A stretch of 64,000 bases of DNA, taken from the NCBI GenBank assembly GCA_003526845.1, contig DPVM01000008.1, positions 1 through 64,000 of the forward strand, written 5' to 3'. A program made the position numbers and the translations under genes. Below the pieces are notes generated by a model, which was given only the letters and a program-made list of their open reading frames with translations, was not told the DNA's origin and searched no databases. Position 1 is the first letter of the stretch. Each line of letters begins with the position of its first letter. Source of the DNA: Oscillospiraceae bacterium (lineage in GTDB: Bacteria; Bacillota; Clostridia; Oscillospirales; Acutalibacteraceae). Positions 41,361 through 48,741 of this stretch are shown here, piece by piece.

Positions 41361-42056
41361 ATGGCTAATAAAATTCTTGTAGTGGATGACGACCTTAACA
41401 TCTGTGAGCTTTTAAAGCTTTATCTTGAAAACGAGGGCTACACTGTTTTCACTGCAAATGACGGACAAGAGGCTGTTAATACATTCCAGGCAAAATCGCC
41501 CGATTTGGTTTTGCTTGACATTATGCTTCCGAAAATGGACGGATGGCAGGTTTGCCGTGAAATCAGGAAAACCTCCTCGGCGCCGATTATTATGCTCACC
41601 GCAAAGGGCGAAACATTTGACAAGGTGCTTGGTCTTGAACTCGGCGCAGACGACTATGTGGTTAAGCCGTTTGACGCAAAAGAGGTTATGGCGCGTGTTA
41701 AGGCTGTTCTCAGAAGAACAAAGGGCGACGCCGAAAATCAGGACAATCAAAAGAAAATCGTTGTATATGATAATCTTGAAATCAATATTACAAATTACGA
41801 AATGAAGGTAAAGGGCGTTCCTGTTGACACGCCGCCGAAAGAGCTCGAACTTATCTATCATTTTGCGTCAAATCCGAACAGGGTTTACACCCGTGACCAG
41901 CTTCTTGACGAAGTTTGGGGATTTGATTACTACGGCGACTCGAGAACGGTTGATGTTCATGTCAAAAGGCTCCGTGAAAAACTCGAGGGTGTTTCGGACA
42001 AATGGGCACTTAAAACCGTTTGGGGCGTAGGCTATAAGTTTGAAACCAAGGAATAA
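41361..42056 (+). CDS. OmpR/PhoB-type response regulator (WalR/YycF-like)
   Basis: A 231-residue regulator starting at ATG 41361 (AAAGGACGAAACT upstream; longer in-frame starts lack a ribosome site). The receiver has D9-D11, phospho-acceptor D53 (LLDIMLPKMDGW) and the VVKPF lysine. The winged-helix domain has the WalR-like pattern SRTVDVHVKRLREKL. It heads an operon with a kinase and an HtrA protease, a set known for cell-wall homeostasis (WalRK) or secretion stress (CssRS). The linkage to htrA suits either. It is separated by 16 nt from the kinase gene start. Confidence 0.92.
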   Translation: MANKILVVDDDLNICELLKLYLENEGYTVFTANDGQEAVNTFQAKSPDLVLLDIMLPKMDGWQVCREIRKTSSAPIIMLTAKGETFDKVLGLELGADDYVVKPFDAKEVMARVKAVLRRTKGDAENQDNQKKIVVYDNLEINITNYEMKVKGVPVDTPPKELELIYHFASNPNRVYTRDQLLDEVWGFDYYGDSRTVDVHVKRLREKLEGVSDKWALKTVWGVGYKFETKE

Positions 42057-42072
42057 GCAAAGGAAAAATTCA

Positions 42073-43581
42073 ATGACTGCACCTAAAAAAACGAAAGCAA
42101 GGCGTCAGAACATATTTTTCAAATATTTCGTGATGTTTTCGTGCATTTTCCTTGTCATATTTATGGCGCTGGGCACAACGCTCATCCTGCTTGTCAACAC
42201 TTATTCACTCAATGAAAAAACACAGCTGCTTGAAGAAAACACAAAAAGCATTGCAAACAATATTTCCTCAACGCTGATTGTCAACAATATGAACAGCCGC
42301 TATTCATCGGAAAAGGCGGCTGTTTGCGAGTCGATGAAGTTTGTTTCAAACTGTATTGACGCCGATATTTTTGTTTGCGACACCGGCGGTCAGGTTATCC
42401 TCTGCAAGGAGCAAACGGGCTTGACCGGTTACTATTCGCAAACGATGACATGCCGCAAGCACAGCCGCTACCAAATCGGCGACAGCCTTATTCAAAGTGT
42501 TTATGAAAACAAAAGTGCTGTCACGCGAACAGTGATAAACGGCGAGCAGTGCTATGTTGTGGGCACGGCGATAACTGCCCCGTCATATGACGAAAACGGT
42601 GAAAGCTCAACGCGCATTATCGGCTCTGTTTTTGCGATAGTTGCGGCAGGCACGACCGATCTTGTTCACAATGTTATCAAAACATTTTTCCTCGCAAGTC
42701 TTATTTGTCTTATCGTAGGCTTTGCGGCAATGTGGATTTTGACAAGGCAAATGGTTAAGCCTCTTCAACAAATGAGTGCGGCGGCAAAAAGATTTGCCGT
42801 AGGCGATTTCTCATACAGGGTTAAGGTCCATGGAAACGATGAGTTGAGCGACCTCGCCAACGCGTTTAACGATATGGCAAACGCGCTTGACAAACTTGAA
42901 AACTCGCGCCGTTCGTTTGTTGCAAATGTTTCTCACGAATTAAAAACGCCTATGACATCAATTGCCGGCTTTATTGACGGCATACTCGACGGTACAATTC
43001 CGAAATCAAAGCAGGATTATTATTTAAAAATCGTAAGCGACGAGGTAAGACGACTTTCGCGCCTTGTTGTTGCTATGCTTAATATGAGCAAGATTGAATC
43101 CGGCGATTTTGAAATGAAACCGAAAAATTATAACATATCAGACCAAATTATCCATATCCTGCTCACCTTTGAGCAAAAGATAGAAAAGAAAAATATCGAA
43201 ATCAGAGGGCTTGAAAATCTCGAGCCGCACAAGGTGCATGCAGATACGGATATGATTTATCAGGTTATTTACAACCTGTTTGACAACGCCGTTAAATTCA
43301 CAAACGAAAACGGCTATATCGAGGTTAATGTCACCGAGCACAACGCTTATGTTGAGATAAGCATCAAAAACAGCGGCGAGGGCATTAACGCCGATGAACT
43401 TTCAAGAGTGTTTGAAAGATTTTATAAGGTTGATAAGTCAAGAAGCCTTGACGCAAAGGGCGCAGGACTCGGACTTTATTTAGTAAAAATGATGGTTGAA
43501 ATGCACGGCGGCAACATTGTTGCCCGCTCGGACAGCAAAACGCAGGCTGAGTTTGTGTTCACCCTCCCAAAGGGCAGATAA
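42073..43581 (+). CDS. Sensor histidine kinase (WalK/CssS-like)
   Basis: A 502-residue sensor kinase from ATG 42073, which has AAAGGAAAAATTC upstream; an in-frame TTG at 42040 lies inside the regulator gene. Two membrane helices (about 15-45 and 195-225) enclose an extracytoplasmic sensor domain of roughly 150 residues. HAMP, HisKA with H288 (VSHELKTPM) and a full HATPase with N box (YNLFDNAVKFTNE), G1-type EGIN and G2 GAGLGLYLV follow. No PAS domain is seen, unlike WalK, which makes a CssS/PhoR-like kinase equally possible. Confidence 0.92.
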   Translation: MTAPKKTKARRQNIFFKYFVMFSCIFLVIFMALGTTLILLVNTYSLNEKTQLLEENTKSIANNISSTLIVNNMNSRYSSEKAAVCESMKFVSNCIDADIFVCDTGGQVILCKEQTGLTGYYSQTMTCRKHSRYQIGDSLIQSVYENKSAVTRTVINGEQCYVVGTAITAPSYDENGESSTRIIGSVFAIVAAGTTDLVHNVIKTFFLASLICLIVGFAAMWILTRQMVKPLQQMSAAAKRFAVGDFSYRVKVHGNDELSDLANAFNDMANALDKLENSRRSFVANVSHELKTPMTSIAGFIDGILDGTIPKSKQDYYLKIVSDEVRRLSRLVVAMLNMSKIESGDFEMKPKNYNISDQIIHILLTFEQKIEKKNIEIRGLENLEPHKVHADTDMIYQVIYNLFDNAVKFTNENGYIEVNVTEHNAYVEISIKNSGEGINADELSRVFERFYKVDKSRSLDAKGAGLGLYLVKMMVEMHGGNIVARSDSKTQAEFVFTLPKGR

Positions 43582-43605
43582 CCATCGGCAAAGGAGATAA
43601 TATAA

Positions 43606-45162
43606 ATGGACGATTATTTTAATAATCAAAACAACGCCAATGCCGCAGGAGGCAATGACGATACAAACAAAAATGTCGGTTTCACGCCGATAACACCGGT
43701 TGATTCACAGCCGACGGAGCCTGTTGCACCGTCACAGCCTGTATCTGCTCCAGACGAGCCGCAGGTTGTTCATGCAGAGCCTATCGGCGTTGCACCGCAA
43801 CAAAACCAATACAACGCTCCGTCACAGGATAACGGCTATTTTGTCGGTCAGTATGACAGCGCAGTCAATCAGCCGCAATATTCTGTCTATGCAGACGCAC
43901 CGTCGGACGGTAAAAACGGCAAGAAAAAGAAAGACAAGAAAAAAGGCAACGGCGGCAAAAAGGCTGTTGCGATAATTCTTATCATCGCAATCGTAGCGGC
44001 TGTTCTTTTCGGCTATCTGTTTTTCAGCGGAAAGAGCATTAATTCGATAATCGGCGGCTCATCGTCAAGCGAAAGCGCAACACAGGGCACGAACGCAGGC
44101 GAGGCGTCGGCAAAGGTTGCCGACAGTGAAAAAACCGCCGAAAAATCAAGCGACGGCACGCTCACTGTTGCAGGTGTTGTTAAAAAGACAATTGATTCCT
44201 GCGTAGGTATCAGCGTTTATACAAATCAAAACTCGTTTGATTATTTCAACGGCTACGGCTCGTCAAATTCGGGCAGCACCGAATCGGGCGAAGGCTCCGG
44301 CGTTATTATGAGCGAAAGTAACGGCAAAACATATATTATGACCTGCGCTCATGTTATCGCAGACGGCTCAACATTTAAGGTAACTACAAACGACGATAAG
44401 AAATATGACGCAACAATGGTCGGCTACGACAGCCAGACAGACATAGGCGTGCTTTCAATCAACGCAACAGGTTTGCAGGCGGCAACATTCGCAAAGAGCG
44501 AAAGCGTAACAGTAGGCGAGCAGGTAGTGGCTATCGGCTGCCCGGGCGGACTTGAATTTAAAAACAGCGTTACAACAGGTATCGTTTCCGCTCTCGAAGT
44601 TCCGGTTTCATCATCAATCGGATACAACAATCAATGCATACAAACGGATACCGCTATCAACCCGGGCAACTCGGGTGGCGCACTCTTCAATATGCAGGGA
44701 CAAATCATCGGCATCAACTCATCAAAAATCGCTTCAACCGATTATGAGGGTATGGGCTTTGCTGTTCCGTCGGATACCGCAATTTCAACTGCCGAATCGC
44801 TTATTGCAAACGGTTATGTTGCAGGCAGAGCAAAGCTTGGCATTGAATATGTAGCACTTGAAAATTACAATAACGCAAGCTCGATTATGTCCGCTCTCGA
44901 ATCAAAGGGCTTTAAGGACGCAAAGGGCACAATCGTTATTCAGTCCGTAAGCAGTGAATCCGACCTTAAAAACAGCGATGTTAAGCAATATGATATGATT
45001 GTTGCCGTTAACGGAACAACAATGACCTCGGTTGATGTTTTGACAAGCACATTGTCAAAATCAAAGCCCGGCGACACAATTAAGCTAACAATCGCAAGGG
45101 CTGAAAACAACCAAATCAAAACATTTGATGTCAATTGCAAGCTTATTGAAAGTAAAAACTGA
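43606..45162 (+). CDS. htrA: HtrA/DegP-like trypsin family serine protease with PDZ domain
   Basis: A membrane-anchored quality-control protease of 518 residues. A Gln/Pro/Asn-rich cytoplasmic tail (1-100), a Lys-rich stretch and a membrane helix (about 122-145) precede an extracellular trypsin-fold domain. The catalytic triad is H249 (TCAHVIADG), D279 (TDIGV) and S356 (GNSGGA). A single PDZ domain fills the last 100 residues. HtrA degrades or refolds misfolded exported proteins. It ends the regulator-kinase-protease operon, suggesting that the system responds to envelope protein stress. A terminator follows. Confidence 0.93.
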   Translation: MDDYFNNQNNANAAGGNDDTNKNVGFTPITPVDSQPTEPVAPSQPVSAPDEPQVVHAEPIGVAPQQNQYNAPSQDNGYFVGQYDSAVNQPQYSVYADAPSDGKNGKKKKDKKKGNGGKKAVAIILIIAIVAAVLFGYLFFSGKSINSIIGGSSSSESATQGTNAGEASAKVADSEKTAEKSSDGTLTVAGVVKKTIDSCVGISVYTNQNSFDYFNGYGSSNSGSTESGEGSGVIMSESNGKTYIMTCAHVIADGSTFKVTTNDDKKYDATMVGYDSQTDIGVLSINATGLQAATFAKSESVTVGEQVVAIGCPGGLEFKNSVTTGIVSALEVPVSSSIGYNNQCIQTDTAINPGNSGGALFNMQGQIIGINSSKIASTDYEGMGFAVPSDTAISTAESLIANGYVAGRAKLGIEYVALENYNNASSIMSALESKGFKDAKGTIVIQSVSSESDLKNSDVKQYDMIVAVNGTTMTSVDVLTSTLSKSKPGDTIKLTIARAENNQIKTFDVNCKLIESKN

Positions 45163-45177
45163 CAATAAATAATAATT

Positions 45178-45212
45178 AAAAATCGCACAGCGTGAGCTGT
45201 GCGATTTTGTTA
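45178..45212 (+). terminator. Terminator after htrA
   Basis: AAAATCGCACAGC (45178-45190 plus 45191) pairs with GCTGTGCGATTTT (45196-45208) around a GTGA loop, followed by GTT. Confidence 0.9.
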
Positions 45213-45251
45213 TATTGCGAGATTTTTATATTGTTATATATAATGTAATGT

Positions 45252-46049
45252 TTATTTTAAAATAAAGGAAATGTAAGCGTTTTCAATCGTCGTCGAAAAT
45301 TCTATTTTCTCCAAATCCTTTGCCGTTTCGTAATCCGCACTCTGTCTGTGCGTCACAAATCGGTAGGGAATTTTTTGATTGTCGAGCATTTTCAAAGCGC
45401 CTTTTACACCGCTTGGCACAGTTGCGCTGTGATACATTGTAAAAATCACACCGTCGGCGTTTGCGAAATTATAATTTTTTGCGTCAAATCCGGGATATAC
45501 TTTAATAATCAATATGTTTTTATCGCAAATGATTTTTTTGCCGAGAGGAGTCGGAGCCGGCAAAACCGCGTGGAATTTATCCTCAACATCCGCACCGGTG
45601 ATTGCAATTGCATCAAAAATTCCGTCGTAAACAGTCATCGGGTGCGATATTTTTTTGTTTTTGATTATTTCAACAGCCGATTTAAAATTTTTGACTCCGT
45701 TGCTTTCCCTGTCCTCAAGCGGTCTGTCGGCGGCGGTAAGAACGATTTTTTCGTTTGGATATGCGTTGCCTATAAGCGCAGAGGTGTAAGACAGCGTGTC
45801 ACTGCCGTGCAAAATAATCACGCCGTCATATTGTGCGATTTTTGCATTGTCAATGCAGGCAATCAACTTTTTCCAAAGTGCGGTGTTAATGTTTTCGCTC
45901 AACACGGCAAAGGGCGAAAGCGTTGAAAATTCAACGCTCCCGTCCTTAACATAATCAAGAATTTTAAAACTGTTTTTGTCAAGCGAAATGCTGTCGGTCA
46001 TAACAGAGCCGATAGTTCCGCCAAGTGCGATAACGAGTATTTTTGTCAT
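45252..46049 (-). CDS. Asparaginase/glutaminase family protein
   Basis: A 265-residue protein of the asparaginase family, which deaminates asparagine. Family members have about 330 residues, so this one is short. The first threonine motif LGGTIGS is intact; the second, normally HGTDT, reads HGSDT, keeping the Asp; the usual TKT lysine motif after GRDV reads GADVEDKF. These changes leave doubt whether it is a true asparaginase. It lies 12 nt behind the GH95 gene on the same strand and is likely cotranscribed. Alternatives include a small amidase or a related lyso-type hydrolase of the family. Confidence 0.75.
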   Translation of the reverse strand: MTKILVIALGGTIGSVMTDSISLDKNSFKILDYVKDGSVEFSTLSPFAVLSENINTALWKKLIACIDNAKIAQYDGVIILHGSDTLSYTSALIGNAYPNEKIVLTAADRPLEDRESNGVKNFKSAVEIIKNKKISHPMTVYDGIFDAIAITGADVEDKFHAVLPAPTPLGKKIICDKNILIIKVYPGFDAKNYNFANADGVIFTMYHSATVPSGVKGALKMLDNQKIPYRFVTHRQSADYETAKDLEKIEFSTTIENAYISFILK

Positions 46050-46060
46050 AAAACCATCCG

Positions 46061-48148
46061 TTATTTAATCTTTCCGTTTTCAAACTCAATATCCAAAGTT
46101 TTGCCGCCGTGAAGTTTAATGCCTCTTGCATATCCGCTCCACTCCTTCGGAATTGCGCCGTTTTTGAGCAATTCCGCAATGCCTGCCGTAACGCCGAAGT
46201 TGCCGTCAATCTGGAACGGCGGGTGTGCGTCAAACATGTTAGGATAGCTGCCGCCGTGCTTGCCGTGTTTGATTCTCGGCGAAATTGGGGAAAGCTGATT
46301 TTTGATTAATGTCAGCGCATTGTCTGCGTTTTTAAGCCTTGCCCAAAGGCAAACTTTCCATCCGAGCGACCATCCCGTGCCGCCGAAGCCGCGCTTTAAC
46401 AGCGATTTTTCAGCCGCCGCGTTGATTTCGTCGCTCTGCTCTATTGCCGACGGATAAATGCAGTAAAGGTGACTCACATGTCTGTGTTCAACCTCGCTTT
46501 CGCCGTATTCCTCCGCCCATTCATTTATTCTGCCGTCACTGCCGATTGGAATAGGCGGCAACTGCGGCGTTTCAAAGCCGTATTCGCGGCATGCTGCAAA
46601 AAATTCCTGCAAAATGCCGATGTCCATTGTCGGCATATATGTAAGGTTTGCCTTTTTGCCGTTTTTGTCGATGAATGTATTTTCGGGTGAAATTGTCGGG
46701 CAGGTGACAAGCATTCCGTTGTGCTCAACAAGAAAATCGTTATAAAAATCAAGCACCTTTTTAAAATACGGCTTCATTTCCTCAAACAATTTTTTATCGT
46801 TTGTATATCTGTAATGCTCGAATACCTGACTGAGCATCCACGGCAATGTGCTTTGCCAGCAGGCGTATGATTCGGAATTTGTTTTGCCTAACGGGTCGCC
46901 GGCAGGATAGCTTGCGCCCCAAATATCGCTGTTGTGGTGCGCGCACGAGCCTGAGCAGTTATAATAATCTTTTGCGGTCACTTCGCCGTTGTCAACAAGC
47001 TTTTTGACAAGCTCGACAAACGGCTCAAAGCATTCCGAAAGGTTGCAAATATCGGTGCACCAATAATTCATCTCGGTGTTTATGTTCAGCGTGTAGCTTG
47101 ATGACCACGGTGCGCGAATGTGCGGATTGAAAATACCCTGCAATGTTGTTGCGCATGTGCCGGGGCGTGATGATGATATTGTCAAATATCTGCCGTATTG
47201 GAACAAAAGCGCAATGAGATTGTTGTCGTGTGCGCCTTTTTTGAAATCTTTAAGCCTTTTGTTTGTTGGCACATCGGCTCTCTCACTGCCGAAATCGACA
47301 GCCACTCTGTCAAACAGTGACGAAAAATCTTTTTTGTGCTCATCAATGAGCGATTCATACGATTTTATGTTTTTGAAGTATGCCGTTGCACGCTCCTTTG
47401 CATTTGCCGTCGGCATTGACTTGCTGTCAACAAATCCGGTTGCAAGGGAAATAAGAAGAGTGGTTTCCGTCTGATTTTCAACGGAAATCTCACTGTCGTT
47501 GAATTTTGCCGTGCCGAGCACCTTTACGGCGCCGCAAAAACTCATTGCACCCTTGCCGTAATCAAATACGGTTCCCGTGTTGTAATACGGCGGCATACAA
47601 ATTTCAGGCGCGTTGCCCTCCATATAAAGGCAGTCCTCCTCGGTGTAGGAGCGGTGATTGAGCTTGCTCGACAGTTTAACTTTAAAACTGACGGGATTTG
47701 CGCTTTTTATGTTTACAACAATCATCTGTGCCGGGTGGCTTACAAAAACCGTTTGCTTAACCTTTGAGTTTTGCGCAACCGCAATGCCTTTTGATATGTC
47801 GAGCGAGCGGCGATAGTTCTTTGCAAAGCCTGTTTTTGAATATTCAATCGTCAAATCGCCGAATGGCAGATAAGCCTCGCTCCAATGACCGTGCATATCC
47901 TCGTTTGCGATTTTGTTTGCAAGTTCGCGGTTGCCGTCAAAAATCGCTTTGCGAATTTCGTCAAGATGCTCTGCGGCATCCTTTTTGTTCAAATCTTTTG
48001 GATAGCCCGACCAAAGCGTGTCCTCGTTGAGCGCGATTCGCTCCGTTTTTAAATTGCCGAAAACCATTGCACCGAGCCTGCCGTTGCCTACCGGGAGCGC
48101 CTCCTCCCATGCAGACGCTTTCTTTTTATAGAACAAAATATTTTTCAT
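46061..48148 (-). CDS. Glycoside hydrolase family 95 (alpha-L-fucosidase-like)
   Basis: A 695-residue GH95 enzyme. Known members remove alpha-1,2-fucose (or alpha-galactose) from host glycans or plant xyloglucan by inversion. The N-terminal domain has the family opening EEALPVGNGRLGAMVFG. The (alpha/alpha)6 catalytic barrel carries NINTEMNYW, with the Asn pair that activates the catalytic Asp in the bifidobacterial enzyme, SPENTF with a candidate general acid Glu, and HRHVSHL near the catalytic Asp position. There is no signal peptide, so it acts inside the cell on imported oligosaccharides. The short C-terminal domain explains the modest length. It is followed by the asparaginase-like gene. 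Confidence 0.9.
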   Translation of the reverse strand: MKNILFYKKKASAWEEALPVGNGRLGAMVFGNLKTERIALNEDTLWSGYPKDLNKKDAAEHLDEIRKAIFDGNRELANKIANEDMHGHWSEAYLPFGDLTIEYSKTGFAKNYRRSLDISKGIAVAQNSKVKQTVFVSHPAQMIVVNIKSANPVSFKVKLSSKLNHRSYTEEDCLYMEGNAPEICMPPYYNTGTVFDYGKGAMSFCGAVKVLGTAKFNDSEISVENQTETTLLISLATGFVDSKSMPTANAKERATAYFKNIKSYESLIDEHKKDFSSLFDRVAVDFGSERADVPTNKRLKDFKKGAHDNNLIALLFQYGRYLTISSSRPGTCATTLQGIFNPHIRAPWSSSYTLNINTEMNYWCTDICNLSECFEPFVELVKKLVDNGEVTAKDYYNCSGSCAHHNSDIWGASYPAGDPLGKTNSESYACWQSTLPWMLSQVFEHYRYTNDKKLFEEMKPYFKKVLDFYNDFLVEHNGMLVTCPTISPENTFIDKNGKKANLTYMPTMDIGILQEFFAACREYGFETPQLPPIPIGSDGRINEWAEEYGESEVEHRHVSHLYCIYPSAIEQSDEINAAAEKSLLKRGFGGTGWSLGWKVCLWARLKNADNALTLIKNQLSPISPRIKHGKHGGSYPNMFDAHPPFQIDGNFGVTAGIAELLKNGAIPKEWSGYARGIKLHGGKTLDIEFENGKIK

Positions 48149-48281
48149 AAATTTTACCGTTATCCTTCAAATTGCAGGGACGAAATTTCTCTGCATATAA
48201 TCGCGGCGGTGCGTTTTGCACAGCCTTTACGCCCATTATATCATTAAAACACGACGCGGTAAACAAAAATTTTAATTACTG

Positions 48282-48310
48282 TTGTTTTTGCAAACGCCTT
48301 GTGCTATAAT
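48282..48310 (+). promoter_or_regulatory. Promoter of the cobalamin riboswitch transcript
   Basis: TTGTTT (48282-48287) and TATAAT (48305-48310), 17 bp apart. The expected start near 48317 lies just before the aptamer. Confidence 0.7.
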
Positions 48311-48324
48311 CGTTTAAAAGTTAT

Positions 48325-48664
48325 ATACGGCTACGGAATCGGGTGCGAATCCCGAGCAACCGCCATTACCGTGTTGGATGAATTTTTCGCCTATACCATT
48401 GAATGATGCTTGTCAAAGCAAATTCGAGAAGGTGCGAAAATGCGCTTTTGCTTTATCCTGAGTCGGGAGACGGGCCGTATGTATGAATTTAGGCTTTTGG
48501 GCAAGCGGAAGAGCCGAAGATTTAATATTCAGCGTATTTAAGCAGGCGAAACAGTCCGACCACGCCGCAAGCGGTGCGTTTTCGGGGCGTTTTTGCCTGT
48601 CGGATTATATGATTTTTGTTGCGCCGTGATGTTGATTTTTCGCTCTGCCATGCAGGGCTTTTTT
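48325..48664 (+). promoter_or_regulatory. Cobalamin riboswitch with terminator
   Basis: The aptamer runs from about 48325 to 48480. The P1 helix pairs ATACGG (48325-48330) with CCGTAT (48475-48480). The core has GGTGCGAATCCCGAGCAACCGCC in two segments and the B12-box-like AGTCGGGAGACGGGCC (48461-48476). Downstream, GCTCTGC (48642-48648) and GCAGGGC (48652-48658), followed by TTTTTT, form an intrinsic terminator, so cobalamin binding should stop transcription. Additional stems in 48540-48605 may form the antiterminator. The 593 nt between 48149 and 48741 hold this leader, its promoter and the upstream region of the GH95 gene. The AGTCGGGAGACGGGCC form differs by one base from the usual CAGGAGAC core. 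Confidence 0.85.
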
Positions 48665-48741
48665 CTTGCCCAAAAATTGATTTTGGGGCTGTGCAATTTC
48701 AATTTGCCATTCTATAACAAACAGCGGAAAGGAATTTTAAA

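Noticed and set aside
45348..45926. A 192-codon rightward frame antisense to the asparaginase-like gene
   Set aside because: The asparaginase frame has recognisable motifs; the antisense frame has none.
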